A DNA stretch of 64,000 bases from Euglena gracilis (taxonomy: Eukaryota > Euglenida > Euglenophyceae > Euglenales). Each line of letters starts with the position of its first letter. The first letter of the stretch is position 1. Shown here in pieces: positions 44,837 through 64,000 of this stretch. Both the position numbers and the translations under genes were made by a program. The DNA lies in NCBI GenBank assembly GCA_039621445.1, contig CP154954.1, forward strand, positions 22,580,954 through 22,644,953, written 5' to 3'. The notes below the pieces were generated by a model. The model was not told the origin of the DNA. It saw only the letters and a list, made by a program, of their open reading frames with translations, and made no database searches.

Positions 44837-47326
44837 GGCGACGGGGAGCCGCAGGGCGGCTCCTCGCAACCAGCCAGCAGCTACCGCCCGATGGCACCGC
44901 CGCTGATACCGTACCCCCTCCCACCGAGCGGCAGGGGAGGGGTGGGGCCAACCAGGACCGGACGACCAGGACAGAGGGGGGCAGGGCAGAAAGGCAACAT
45001 ACCGCCGAGAAGGCCGTGGTCTTCACCGGTGTACCCCACGCGGGGGGCTGCCAGCTCGTCGTCGACTTGGGCCGAAAAGGCTGTGCGATGGGGCTGTCCG
45101 CCTTCCGAGTCGCTGCCACTGCACGCCCCTCTCGCACAGGAGCGTGCAGTGGGGGGCGCACTCTCCCCACGAGCACAGCCACCTCACGTCCCTGTCGCCG
45201 AAACACGGTGCACAGCGAGCACACAGGAGCGGGAGGTGGCCGGCGCTTCCCCCACACCCACCACACAGACATCAGCGGCGACGCCAACCAGCCAGCAGCC
45301 GCCAACAACCACAGTGCAGCAGCCGCTGCAAGTGGTCCAGGTGCCCCAACCGTACCCGGTGCCGGTGCCGGTGCCCACCCCCTGTCCCGTGCCGGTGTAC
45401 GTCGAGCGCGTGGTGCCGGTACAGATCCCAGTGCCGTACCACGTACCCGTGCCGGTGGTCGTGGAGCGCGCAGTGCCCACACCGTACCCGGTGCCGGTGC
45501 ACGTGGAGCGCCTGGTGCCAGTGGAACGCCCACTCCCGCTGCCGTGGCTGGACACCGGGGCAGTGACCGCGCTGCTCCGGGGGGCGAGCGCACAGCTGCC
45601 CATGCCAGTCCAACGCCTGATCCAAGCGGTCAGCAGCACCACCGGGCCGACGAGGGCCCGGTGGCAGCGGGAGATGGGGCGACCACAGCCTTACCCGGCG
45701 GAAGGAGCAGTGGACCCCCAACGGGCACTGCTCATCGAAATGGTGCGATGGATCTGGCAGCAGCAACAACAGGAGCGGCAAGTGAGCTGCCACCTCCCCC
45801 ATCGCGGCACGCTGGCGATCGAAGACGCACCCACCGCCGCCACACCCACATCGCCCGCGGCAGGCACCACCCCCGCAGGCAGCACCACCACCAAGCCCAC
45901 CACCACCAACCCGCAACGGAAGGGGCCACCACCACCGCCACGCCAGCAGCACCACCAGGCAGCACCAGCCCCGCGCCCGCAGCAGCAGCAGCAAGCAGCA
46001 CGCCGGCCCCACCAACACCAACCACAAGCGCCACACCGCCACCGAGCGCCACCCCCACGCAGGAAGCACAAAGCACCACAGCCACCGAGGAGGCACCGGC
46101 AAGAAGCGACCCCATGGCCACAGACCGACTCCTGGGCAACAAGCGCCCAGTGTCGGTGGTGGTGGAGGAGGCGGCCACACCACAGCCCACCGAAGGGGAC
46201 GACGCCTCGCAGGCAACCCAACCAAGCCATCGCAAGAAGAGGCTGTACACGCGCTTGGCCGAGTGGCCGGCAGAGTGGCGGGAGCAGTACGAGCGGTTCA
46301 AGGCCACGCCCAAAGCAAGCGACCGCCACGAGATGTGGCAGGGGTGGGACCAAAGCCTCCAAGACCAAGTGTGGGCAGCCGTCGCCGACAAGCGGAGGGA
46401 CGAGATCCGCCGATGGAAGGCGATGGAGAACGAAGGCCCACCAACCCAAGCAGAAGGCCAAGCCAGAAGCACGCGAGAAGAGAGGCGGAGGTCCCACACC
46501 GGAGCGGAAGAAAGGTGGAGAACCCACCAGCCACGACTGGCAGGAAGGCCAGCGCATCGGGGAGGCGCAGCAGCGAGCCGCAGACGCGGAAGGGTCGGCA
46601 GCGGACCCCCCCGAGGGGCAAGCGGGGAGCCCAAAGAATCACCCGCGACCGGCCTGGGGCGGCTCTCCAGGGGTCCCTGCCGATCACCGGCAGGGCGTGT
46701 CCCGGCACGCCGTCAATCAGGACCCAAACAAAACAGAACCCACCAGCACCATGACAGCACAAAACAAAGGCATGCCAGGCAATGACGGCCTGCCCGGCGC
46801 AGAGGACCTCTGCCCCGGGTGGCAGGCGGGGCGCCAGCCTAAGAACCCGCAACCGACCTGGGGCGGATCTCCAGGGGTACCTGCCAATCACTGGCAGGGC
46901 GTGGCCCGACACGCCGTCAAGCGGGACGAAGGAGCAGAAGAACCGTGCCCCAGAAGCAGAAGCCAAGACCAGCACGACTGGAAGAAAGGGGCACGGATCG
47001 GGGAAGCAAAGAACCCCGGACCACCCCAAAGAGGGTACCAACAGCCCAACCCAAAAGGGGGGCCCAACGAGGAGGACAACAAACAGGAAAAGGACAGACA
47101 CAGCCCAGGAAAGGAGGCATGGGTGGCAAAGGAAACGTCACCCCACAAGGAAACCGGCAGGGCCAACCCCAAGGAGAGGGCTGGCAAACAGCACAAAGCA
47201 CCGGCCGAAAACGCCTCCAAAAGCGCCTCCAAGGGCTCCAACGGGCGCTGCAAGAAATGCAGCAAGAGCTCGACCAATGGCGGCAGAATCCGCCCCCGCA
47301 GCAGCAGCAGCAACGACCGGACCTAA
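44837..47326 (+). pseudogene. Retroelement C-terminal modules, copy A
   Basis: The frame from 44891 carries the Pro/Val repeat, and another frame (ending 46785) carries the EWPAEWR domain, so there is a shift between about 45770 and 46010. The frame of the Pro/Val part resumes downstream with HDWQEGQRIGEAQQ, two SPGVPA modules and HDWKKGARIGEAKNPGP, then ends at a stop at 47324 because one G is missing from the tract near 47055 relative to copy 0. The coiled coil is preserved in a third frame (within 46945-48012). Confidence 0.75.
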
Positions 47327-47526
47327 GGGACGACAACCCCTGGGCCCCCCTGCAGCCACAGCAACAACGCCGGGGGCGGAAGAGATCCATTGGGTTTGAA
47401 CCCCCAAGCCGCCAAGCGAGCAGGCAGGCCAGAGCCAGAGCAACGAGGCGGACGCGGAGTGCGGGGAGGACGAGGACGTGGCCTAGGCGACGTAGCCCAA
47501 GATCGACACGGCCGCAGATCCCCGAA

Positions 47527-47573
47527 ACCCGCGTGCCGGGCACGGAACTGCCATCCGTGCCCGTCATGCGGGT
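47527..47573 (+). other. 18-bp conserved hairpin near the 3' end of family 1
   Basis: ACCCGCGTG-C-CGGGCACGG pairs with CCGTGCCCG-T-CATGCGGGT around a 9-nt loop: 18 pairs with one G.U and one mismatch. The same hairpin is at 59434-59481 (loop differs) and in eroded form at 50587-50632. It lies about 350 bp before the element's 3' end. I looked for a hammerhead core next to it and found none. Confidence 0.7.
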
Positions 47574-47921
47574 ACCAGACGAGGCGTACCCCGCCGCCGG
47601 GGTCCGGGGGTGGGGGGGGCGCTCGCCGGCGGTGGCATCCCCGGGCCCCCGGGCCTGCGCGCGGGTGCGTGAAAGCTGCGGTGGGAGCGCCGCCCCCCCA
47701 GCACGCACGCACGACCACACACACCACCAGCAGGCAAGGGAGGGGGGGGGGGGAAGGGGCAGCCCAGCGCGCCAGACAGACGGGCAGCCACCGGAGGCCA
47801 AGGGAGGGGGGAGGGGGAAAGGGAAGGGGCAGCCAAGGGCGCCAGACAGACGGGCAGCCACCGGGGGACAGGAGGCCAAGGGAGGGGGGAGGGGGAAAGG
47901 GAAAGGCAAGGGAAACCCACG

Positions 47922-47929
<8 letters not shown>

Positions 47930-47954
<25 letters not shown>
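47930..47954 (+). repeat. (GA)12 at the 3' end of copy A
   Basis: Follows the sequence ACCCACGTGGTAAAA directly. The identical junction occurs at 59862-59881, where (GA)4 is followed by the 5' end of copy B. Confidence 0.95.
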
Positions 47955-48700
47955 TGAGAGGCGCATGGGACTGAAGCGCTTCACCACACAGCCCAAGACG
48001 GCTAGGGGCTAGGAGTCTGGGGTGAGACGACGCCGCCACCGCCCACGGCGAAAAGAATATGGGCTCCCGCCAGCTGACGCGGTTTACAAACATCAGCTAG
48101 GCCACCCCACGCAGCAACCGAGTGGTGCTTCTCGGCCTGCAAGGACTCGAGCGCAAGTCCCCCGCACAGCCTCCAGTGCAAGTCGGCACAGAGGAAGGAG
48201 CCACGTGGGTGAACGTGACCTCCTGAGTCGCGGGTCGGGCTCCCCATACCTTGCTTGAGGTCGAAGCAAGTGGATCTATGCGGGCTGTCGCTCCGGGCAG
48301 GCTGGCCACTATCTGCGTGCAGGAGGCGGGCTGACGGGGTGCCAGAACACCCATCGGCGCCGGCCGTGGACCAGAGTATCCCGTGGTGACCACCTTCACG
48401 CCAAGGAGTGGGGCGAGTGGCCCCCGGGGTCCCGCTCCTGCAACCGGAGTTCCTGGGCCGTTCCTGGGGGTGGACGGCAGCACCCGAGGCCATGCAACAC
48501 GCGGAGCCTCTCCAGGTGGGTGCCCACGGGGCTTTATCTCGCCGCCTGGACAGCCGTGGGTGGCCCTGAGGGTCCGCATACCCTTGGGGTCCATGACTCG
48601 CCCACCCGCGGACATGAGTGCCCCGTCACCAGCGGTCTGCCCCACCAGCCGGGCGTCGGGGGCATCGACAAGCCGCCCGGCTGGATCCGAAACCGCCTGG
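47955..48700. other. Unidentified 0.75-kb segment between retroelement pieces
   Basis: Not similar to any other part of the window that I can see. A minus-strand frame (48097-48645, 182 codons) and parts of plus frames are open, but the G/C content is high and no motif is visible. The right edge is an abrupt join (about 48700) to an eroded family-1 C-terminal region. Confidence 0.4.
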
Positions 48701-50989
48701 CTCTAGCACCACGCAACACCTACCACCCCCGCAGGAGGGCCAGCACCCCACCCCACGCCAGCAGCACCACCCCCAACACCACCCGTGCCAGCGCAGCAGC
48801 AGCAGGCGGCAAGCAGCACGCCGGCCCAACAACCCAACCACAAGCCACACCGCCACCGAGCGCCACCCCCCCAGGCAGGAAGCAAAGCCCACACACCGAG
48901 GAGCACGGCAAGCGACCCCATGGCCACAGCCGACTCCTGCAACAAGCGCCCCGTGTCGGTGGTGTGGAGAGCGCCACACCACGCCCGCCGAAGGGGACGA
49001 CGCCTCGCGGCAACCCACCAGAGCGCAAGAAGAGGCTGTACACGCGCTTGGCCGTGGCCGGCGAGTGGCGGGCAGTACAGCGGTCAAGGCCAGCACAAAG
49101 CAACGACCGCCGCGAGATGTGGCAGGTGGGACCAAAGCCTCCCCCAAGTGTGGGCAGCCGTCCCGACAAACGGAGGGACGAGATCCGCCGATGGAAGGCG
49201 ATGGAGACGAAGGCCCAACCCAGCAGAAGCAAGCGAGCACACGCAGAAAGAGGCGGAGGTCCCACACCGGCGGAAGAAGAAGGTGGAGAACCCACCCCCA
49301 CGACTGGCAGGAGCCACGCATCGGGGGCGAAGCACCAGGCCCAGAAGAGAATGGTCGGCAGCGGACCCCCCGAGGGGCAAGCGGGAGCCCAAATCCCCGC
49401 AACCCTGCGGCTCTCCAGGGTACCTGCCGATCAACCGCAGGGCGTGTCCCGCCCGCCGTCAATCGGGACCCCAAACAATACCCCCAGAACCATGACGCAA
49501 AAAGCAAGGCATGCCAGCGACGGCCTGCCCGGCAGAGACCTCTGCCCCGGTGGCAGGGGGCGGGCGCCAGCCAAGAACCCCGCAACCGACCTGGGGCGAT
49601 CTCCAGGGGTACCTGCCAATCACGCAGGCGTGGCCCGACACGCCGTCAAGCGTGACGAAGCAGAAGAACCGTGCCCCAGAACCACAAGCCACGACCAGCA
49701 CGAATGGAAGAGGGGCACGATCGGGAAGCAAAGCCCCGACACCCCAAGAGTGTACCACAGCCCCAACCCAAAAGGGGGGCCCAACGAGGAGACAACAAAC
49801 GGAAAGACAGAAGCCGGAACAAGCCCCCCGGAGCCCACCTCCGGCTGGCAAAAGGCTGCTGGCTGGAGAGCTGCTGGCGCCCCCCCCGCCCCCGGGGGGT
49901 GGGAGAGGGGTCCCTGGACGGGCCGCGGGTCGAGAAAAACAAAATCTCACGCCAGACAGAGGGTGGAGCTAGGTCAGGGGCGCTGTAAGGGAAGGGGCTG
50001 TGCAGAGGGGGAAAACAGGGATAAGACCTGGGACAGCCCGTTGGGCTGGCCTGCCCGGCCGGTGGGCCGCCTCGGCAGCTGCCCGCCTCCGGCCGGCGCC
50101 AACCCCGACCCTGGGGGGGGAGCCCCTCCCGAAGGGCTGCTGGCTGGCGAAGCTCGGGGCTGGACGACCCCCGCGTGGGAGGCCCTCCGGCAGAAACCCT
50201 GCACACACCAGAAGGAGGCGGGTGGCAAAGGAAACGTCACCCCACAAGGCCGGCAGGGCCAACCCCAAGGAGAGGCTGGCAAACAGCACAAAGCACCGGC
50301 CCAAAACGCCTCCAAAAGCGCCTCCAAGGGCTCCAACGCGCTGCAGAAAGCAGCAAGAGCTCGACCAATGGCGGCAGATCCGCCCCCCCCGCAGCGGCGA
50401 CCGGAATAGGGACGACAACCCCTTGGCCCCCCCCTGCAGCCACAGCAACAACGCCGGGGCGGAACAGATCCATTGGGTTTGAACCCCCAATCCGCCAGCA
50501 GGCAGCCGCCACGCTGCAACAAGGAGGACGGGAGGACGAGGCCGAGACGAGGCGACGGGCCCAAGATCGCACTCCACGATCCCCGAAACCCGCGTGCCGG
50601 GCACGAACTGCCAGCCGTGCCCGTCATGCGGTACCAGAACGAGGTGTACCACGCCGACGGGCCCTGGGGTGGGGGCTCGCCGGCGGTGGCATCCCCGGCC
50701 CCCAGCCCTGGCGGGGGCCCCGGGGTGGCGTGAAACGATGCGGCCCATGGGGGAGCGCCCCCCCAAGCACGCCACCACGAACGCAAGCCGCCCCCGTGGC
50801 AGGATGAGCCCCCCCCTCGCGTCCAGACAGACTTCCCGCGGACCGGAGGCCAAGGGAGGGAGGGGAAAGGGAAGGGGCAGCCCAGCGCCAGACAGACGGG
50901 ATCCACCGGGGGACAGGAGGCCAGGGAGGGACGGGGGAGGAAAGACAAGCAAGAAACCCCGTGGCCGTCCGTCCGCGCCCCCCTCTCCT

Positions 50990-50990
<1 letters not shown>
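48700..50990 (+). mobile_element. Eroded 3' portion of retroelement family 1 (copy D)
   Basis: Collinear with about 45890-47930 of copy A but with dozens of deletions of 1 to about 20 bp and few insertions, so that KKRLYTRLA, MWQ, HDWQE, SPGVPA, KNPGP-type and CPSC segments appear in turn in different frames. An unrelated stretch of about 370 bp (about 49825-50200, with a GACAGAGGGTGGAGCTAGGT segment) interrupts it. It ends in CCCCTCGTGGGAA(GA)n, the same end as the 525-bp units. It is either an old copy under deletion-biased decay or a poorly corrected piece of assembly. Confidence 0.75.
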
Positions 50991-59063
<8,073 letters not shown>

Positions 59064-59086
59064 AAGAGAGAGAGAGAGAGAGAGAG
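59064..59086 (+). repeat. (GA)n joining family 2 to a family-1 fragment
   Basis: About 11 GA units between the 3' end of family 2 and GGGCTGGCAAACAG of family 1. In full family-1 copies this last sequence is preceded by AAGGAGAG, so the truncation point again shows a GA overlap. Confidence 0.95.
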
Positions 59087-59874
59087 GGCTGGCAAACAGC
59101 ACAAAGCACCGGCCGAAAACGCCTCCAAAAGCGCCTCCAAGGGCTCCAACGGGCGCTGCAAGAAATGCAGCAAGAGCTCGACCAATGGCGGCAGAATCCG
59201 CCCCCGCAGCAGCAGCAGCAACGACCGGACCTAAGGGACGACAACCCCTGGGCCCCCCTGCAGCCACAGCAACAACGCCGGGAGCGGAAGAGATCCATTG
59301 GGTTTGAATCCCCAAGCCGCCAGAGCGAGAGAGAGACCAGCAGAGCAACGAGGAGGACGCGGAGGACGGGGAGGACGAGGTCGTGGACGAGGCGACGGAG
59401 CCCAAGATCGACACGGCCATGCAGATCCCCGAAACCCGCGTGCCGGGCACGGAACATGCCAGCCGTGCCCGTCATGCGGGTACCAGAACGAGGTGTACCA
59501 CGCCGACGGGGCCCTGGGGGGTGGGGGGCTCGCCGGCGGTGGCATCCCCGGGCCCCCGGGCCCTGGCGCGGGGTCCGGGGGTGGCGTGAAAGGCGTGCGG
59601 AGCCCATGGGGGGAGCGCCGCCCCCCCAGCACGCACGCACGCACGGGGACCGCCACACACCCACCAGCAGGCAAGGGAGGGGGGAGGGGGAAGGGGCAGC
59701 CCAGCGCGCCAGACAGACGGGCAGCCCCCGGAGGACCGGAGGCCAAGGGAGGGGGGAGGGGGAAAGGGAAGGGGCAGCCCAGAGCGCCAGACAGACGGGC
59801 AGCCACCGGGGGACAGGAGGCCAAGGGAGGGGGGAGGGGGAAAGGGAAAGGCAAGGGAAACCCACGTGGTAAAA
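59085..59874 (+). mobile_element. Family-1 3' fragment directly upstream of copy B
   Basis: Contains the coiled coil, DNPWAPLQP, Arg-Gly-Gly and Gly-Lys-rich segments and the 3' terminal ACCCACGTGGTAA. The coil frame stops exactly at that TAA (residues KPTW then stop at 59870-59872), so family 1 has almost no 3' untranslated region before (GA)n. A partial 3' copy immediately upstream of a full copy is the tandem arrangement often seen for Penelope-like elements. Confidence 0.85.
59434..59481 (+). other. 18-bp conserved hairpin, second copy
   Basis: The same two stems as at 47527-47573, with loop AACATGCCAG. The third frame through the right arm reads CQPCPSCGYQNEVYH, a CxxCPxCG zinc-ribbon-like pattern that is in frame with the GIY-YIG frame of copy B. 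Confidence 0.65.
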
Positions 59875-62800
59875 GAGAGAGCGACGCGGGCAACCGCGGC
59901 CACCCCACAACGGGTGGAGGGAGAGTGACGGTGAGCGTCGCGCGGCACACGCCAGCCCGCGACGACAGGCCGCTCCCATACCCAGTCCACGGGAAGCACG
60001 CGAGGCAGGTGGAGAGGAGCACGGGAAGGCAGGCGTGGACGTGGAGGTCATGGGAGGACTGGCACGTGAACGCCGTGCAACGGCGTTCCTGGCGCAAGAG
60101 CCCGATTCGGCGACTGCTGGAGCTCCGGCACGCTGAGGCACAAGCCAACGGAGACCGGGCCAATTACTTCTCCCCGGAGGCAGTGACCACCTGGCACGGG
60201 ATGATCTACGGGGCGTACCATTTCCCAACAGGGAAGTGGTACGTGGGCCAGACGGTCAACACCATCCGCCAGCGGGCACGAGAGCACTGGTACGCACGAA
60301 AGTCGGCGCGGGACTTCCTGCACCTGGCGCTGGCAGACGACCCGGACCCGATGACCTGGCTGGCCCTGCCACTGGAGATCATCCCCAAGGAGCTGTGGCG
60401 ATGTCCAGAGGCAGACCGACAAGCAGGGTGGCGGAAGAAAGAGCGGGCGCTCTTCCGGGCGGTGGCCACCCCGAGGGAGAAGTACTGGGTGGACAAGCTG
60501 AGGTCCATGTGGCCAAAGGGATGGAACTCAGCGTACCCGGGCAAGCCCGCAAGCGCGGGCCACCTGCCCCCCAGTGGAGCAACCGCGCCACGAGAACCAG
60601 CACGGGACCTGGAGGCGGCAAAGAGCGCCATCCGGCAGTGGCAGGCAGACCCGAGGGCAACAAGGCGGTGGCTGCACGTGCTGGCGCGCGAGGACCTGGT
60701 GGAGATCCTCGAGGGGCTGGAGAAAGGGCTGCGCCCAACAGAGCAGACAGCGACAACGGCTGCGATCGCAGCAGAAGCCCGGGAGGCACTCCGAAAGCGC
60801 AAGGCGGAGAAGAAGGCCCGGGATTTCGTCCGCTTCCTGTACGGGCACCCCATCGCCGAGAAGATGGCCCTGCCGGACATCATCCGCGACCCCGAGGTGT
60901 ACAAGCTCCACCCAGAGCCGGAGGTGGGGGCAGCCATCATGGTGGTGCACAAGTTCGCCCCGCAGATCGCCAGCGCACTGTTCAACTACAAGGACTGGGC
61001 CATGCACCCACAGCCGATGGACGCCGACGGGGAGGAGCACTGCCCCTGCCGGACGCAGGTGCGACCGAACGCCACGCTGGTGGAGGGGCACGTCCTCTCC
61101 ACAGACCCCGACGAGCTGGCGTCCCCGTACCTGAGGGAGATCCTCAGCAAGGGGAAGAAGTACCGCCTGCGGCTGCCCATCTCGTCAGTGCTGGCGCGCC
61201 TCGACGACGGCCTCCGCCAGTACGTGGAGTACAAGACCAAGGCCCACCAAGACGACGAGGGCTACCGCACGGGCCTGCTGAAGTGGGCGGAAGCGGTGCG
61301 GGCACGCGCAGAGGCCCGCATCACGCAGGCGGCGAGGGAGCACCCCCACGAGCCAGACGGGTACCCCAACCTGCAGGAGCAGCTCAGCGCAGCCAAGAGG
61401 GCGCTGGTGTTCGGGCCGGAGGACAGGGCACCGCACGCCCTGTTCTTCGCCTGCGGGCGGCTGTTCGCGGCGAAGCTGCACGAGCGGCTAGAAGCGACCG
61501 GGGCATTCGTCCCAGACGCCCGCCCGCCGGCGGACCTGCTGGAGCAGATCAAGGCCCTGAACGACGAGCTGCAGCTCCTCCACCACCCACGGCTGCCATA
61601 CCTCTATGGAGCATGGAAGGCCAAGAAGCAAGCCTTCCGCTGGATTGCCGGGACGGCCCGGAACCAGGACGAAGGCGACCATGAGGAAGAAGAAGGAAAG
61701 CCAAAGAACGCCCTCTCCGAAGTGGGCGGCCTCATGGTCAAAGTGCTCCAAGTGGTGATGGCAACCCTGCGGCGAAAGGACCGGGAAGCAGTGGGCAAAG
61801 GCAACAAGTCCCGCTACTGGATCATCGAGGACATCGATGAGTTCGTGCAGGAGTTCCGGGTGCTGGCGCAAAGCCGAGCGCTGAGCGCCGTGCCGTGGGC
61901 AACGTATGACTTCACCACCATGTACGAGGCGCTGGAGCACGAGCACCTGGTGCACGGGGTGATGGCAGCGGTGAAGGAGGCCTGGGAGGAGGAAACCATC
62001 GGCAAAGCACGGGACACGGGCCAACATCCACGAGACGTGGACCTACGCCTGGGGGCAGGGGGCTGGCACGAGGCGGCCAAGGTGAAGGACGCCCCCGGAA
62101 TGCCGTGGTTCACGCTGCCGAGGGTGGAGGACACCCTGCGCAAGATGCTGGCCAACCTGTACGCGGTGAACGGGGGGGTGGTGCGGAAGCAGCAAAAGGG
62201 AGTACCCATGGGGCTGGAGTGCTCCCCGCAGCTGGCCAACCTGTACGCCTACGCCGTGGAGAGCAGGTGGGTGGACCGAACGGCACCGACCAACGTCCTG
62301 ATGCGGCGGTACATCGACGACATCATCGTCATGGGACCAGATGCCCTCACCCCCGGGAAAGGGCTGCCCACCGAGGAGGACTACGGGATGCAGTACAAGT
62401 CCACCGCCGAGGAGCCCCACAGCCTCATCTACCTGGGGGTGCGGCTGTTCGTGGACGACCGCGGACAAGCCCACTCGGTCCTGCACGACCGTGCAGTGGA
62501 CTACCCCATCCGGGTGGACCGATACCCCGAGGGCACAACAGTGGCCAACCCAGCCCAGCTGGCAGGCGTCATCATGGGCCGGTTGGTGGCAGCCCAACGG
62601 ACATGCAGCCGCATGGATCTGTTCCAAGACGCGGTGGCCGGCATCTTCACCCACGCGCATCGCAGGGGATACCCACGGAGAATGGTGCACTCCACGTGGA
62701 CCCGGTTCCTGTGGCGGTACTGGGACGCGGCATCCGTCACCACGCGGGAACTGCGGGCGTGGTTCCACGACGCGTGGCGAAAGGTGACGGAAGCGGAGGA

Positions 62801-64000
62801 GGGGGGACAGCGCAAGCCGGCCCCCAAGTGGCCAACGTGGGAAGCCCGCGTACCACTGCCGCGGGACAGTGGCAGGGGAACACCACAGCACCCACCACCG
62901 CGGGACGCAGCAGGGCACCAGGCAGCATGTGAGGGGACCCCCCAGCCCCAAGCAGCACAACGGGAGCCCATCGACGACCTCATCGACCTCACCACGCCAC
63001 CGGGGTCCCCGCCACACGCAAGCCCAGGCGACGGGGAGCCGCAGGGCGGCTCCTCGCAACCAGCCAGCAGCTACCGCCCGATGGCACCGCCGCTGATACC
63101 GTACCCCCTCCCACCGAGCGGCAGGGGAGGGGTGGGGCCAACCAGGACCGGACGACCAGGACAGAGGGGGGCAGGGCAGAAAGGCAACATACCGCCGAGA
63201 AGGCCGTGGTCTTCACCGGTGTACCCCACGCGGGGGGCTGCCAGCTCGTCGTCGACTTGGGCCGAAAAGGCTGTGCGATGGGGCTGTCCGCCTTCCGAGT
63301 CGCTGCCACTGCACGCCCCTCTCGCACAGGAGCGTGCAGTGGGGGGCGCACTCTCCCCACGAGCACAGCCACCTCACGTCCCTGTCGCCGAAACACGGTG
63401 CACAGCGAGCACACAGGAGCGGGAGGTGGCCGGCGCTTCCCCCACACCCACCACACAGACATCAGCGGCGACGCCAACCAGCCAGCAGCCACCAACAACC
63501 ACAGTGCAGCAGCCGCTGCAAGTGGTCCAGGTGCCCCAACCGTACCCGGTGCCGGTGCCGGTGCCCACCCCCTGTCCCGTGCCGGTGTACGTCGAGCGCG
63601 TGGTGCCGGTACAGATCCCAGTGCCATACCACGTACCCGTGCCGGTGGTCGTGGAGCGCGCAGTGCCCACACCGTACCCGGTGCCGGTGCACGTGGAGCG
63701 CCTGGTGCCAGTGGAACGCCCACTCCCGCTGCCGTGGCTGGACACCGGGGCAGTGACCGCGCTGCTCCGGGGGGCGAGCGCACAGCTGCCCATGCCAGTC
63801 CAACGCCTGATCCAAGCGGTCAGCAGCACCACCGGGCCGACGAGGGCCCGGTGGCAGCGGGAGATGGGGCGACCACAGCCTTACCCGGCGGAAGGAGCAG
63901 TGGACCCCCAACGGGCACTGCTCGTCGAAATGGTGCGATGGATCTGGCAGCAGCAACAGCAGCAGCAAGAGAGCCGCCCCCTCACCCATCGCGCCACGCT
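59875..64000 (+). mobile_element. Penelope-like retroelement family 1, copy B (apparently intact, runs off the window)
   Basis: Begins after (GA)4 with GCGGCCACCCCACAACGGGT, the hairpin also found at the start of each 525-bp unit. It contains every module up to the Pro/Val and Gln-rich region, with no stop or frameshift that I could find. The 594-bp segment lost from copy A is present. It is the best reference for the family in this window; its 3' part lies beyond 64000. Confidence 0.88.
59877..64000 (+). CDS. GIY-YIG / reverse transcriptase polyprotein, copy B (3' incomplete)
   Basis: A single frame (codons starting at positions divisible by 3) is open from 59235 to the window end. Order: a basic Trp-rich leader (WRSWEDWHVNAVQRRSW); GIY-YIG nuclease (60195-60545; GMIYGAYHF, KWYVGQ, Arg and His of RQRAREHW, Glu of EKYW, Asn of GWN); a helical linker; CPC...GHVLSTDP...LREILSKGKKYR (61041-61170), a block I associate with this RT clade; RT (61570-62790) with FRWIAGTARN, WATYDFTTMYEAL, GVPMGLECSPQLANLYAYAV, RRYIDDIIV, LIYLGVRLF and the thumb-like RRGYPRRMVHSTWTRFL; then IDDLIDLTTPP and the PVPVPVPTP spacer (63530-63720). 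There is no ATG between the stop at 59234 and the GIY Met at 60201, which is too far in to be the start. The permuted nuclease position places it with Naiad/Chlamys-type Penelope-like elements. Expected activity: target-primed reverse transcription in the nucleus. Confidence 0.88.

Larger units (their letters stand above)
42290..47929 (+). mobile_element. Penelope-like retroelement family 1, copy A (full length but decayed)
   Basis: Begins around a GCCACCCCACAACGG hairpin motif near 42340 that also starts copy B, continues through GIY-YIG, RT and all C-terminal modules, and ends with ACCCACGTGGTAA directly before a (GA)n tract at 47930. Relative to copy B it has a 22-bp deletion upstream of the nuclease (after 42555), an in-frame 594-bp deletion at 43452, a -1 at about 44837, a shift in the Gln/Ala-rich part and a lost G near 47060. 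It cannot make the full protein. Confidence 0.85.

Noticed and set aside
47400-47600. Hammerhead ribozyme, as known in some Penelope-like elements
   Set aside because: A GAAAC followed by a long stem and a GGGTA site is suggestive, but no CTGANGA core is present at a workable distance in any copy.
48097-48645. 182-codon minus-strand frame
   Set aside because: High G/C, no recognisable motif, no relative in the window; kept only as an unidentified segment.
61049-61642. Reading the 594-bp segment of copy B as an intron absent from a processed copy A
   Set aside because: The edges lack GT/GC-AG signals, the segment is in frame and encodes the conserved CxC...KKYR block and RT motif 1, so deletion in copy A is the simpler explanation.

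Overview
The window looks like nuclear DNA of a unicellular eukaryote, probably an alga or other protist. Coding sequence on the minus strand is broken into 40-220 bp exons separated by long introns, the non-coding DNA is full of G/C homopolymers, microsatellites and dispersed repeats, and the right-hand 26 kb is a retroelement array. Several exon joins only keep frame if the intron starts with GC rather than GT, a habit known from dinoflagellates and haptophytes. I cannot name the organism.

Region 1 (about 2.6-32.5 kb, minus strand). Read from high to low coordinate, the exons encode: a CaMKK-like Ser/Thr protein kinase (30.8-25.45 kb; glycine loop, VAIK Lys, HRD, DFG and HPWV all visible); a two-component receiver domain (24.4-21.4 kb; acidic pocket, phospho-acceptor Asp, conserved Thr and Lys); a run of exons of unknown fold (20.8-15.4 kb, weaker candidates to 11 kb); and a PP2C-type phosphatase domain (9.9-2.64 kb) ending in a stop codon at 2640. 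The last kinase exon and the first receiver exon are both in phase 0, and I found no convincing stop or start between them. This may be one gene of about 28-30 kb encoding kinase, receiver and phosphatase in one polypeptide, or two adjacent genes. The PP2C part has lost the metal-binding Asp of its SDG motif and of its C-terminal DN motif, so it may be a pseudophosphatase.

Region 2 (33.8-36.5 kb). Two related non-autonomous terminal-inverted-repeat DNA transposons are nested one in the other, each with its own 7-bp target duplication.

Region 3 (37.6-64 kb, plus strand). This is a head-to-tail array of Penelope-like retroelements with a GIY-YIG nuclease N-terminal to the reverse transcriptase (the permuted layout described for Naiad/Chlamys-type elements). 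There is a 5'-truncated copy (37.8-42.3 kb), a decayed copy with an in-frame 198-codon deletion (42.3-47.9 kb), a heavily eroded piece (48.7-51 kb), nine tandem 525-bp units that look like non-autonomous derivatives (51-55.75 kb), a 5'-truncated copy of a second family (55.9-59.06 kb), a 3' fragment, and a copy that is open and apparently intact to the window edge (59.9-64 kb). Most element boundaries coincide with a (GA)n tract on the coding strand. Both families share C-terminal modules beyond the RT: a proline/valine spacer, a Trp-rich domain with an EWPAEWR core, a DWxxGxRIGEA motif and a coiled coil.
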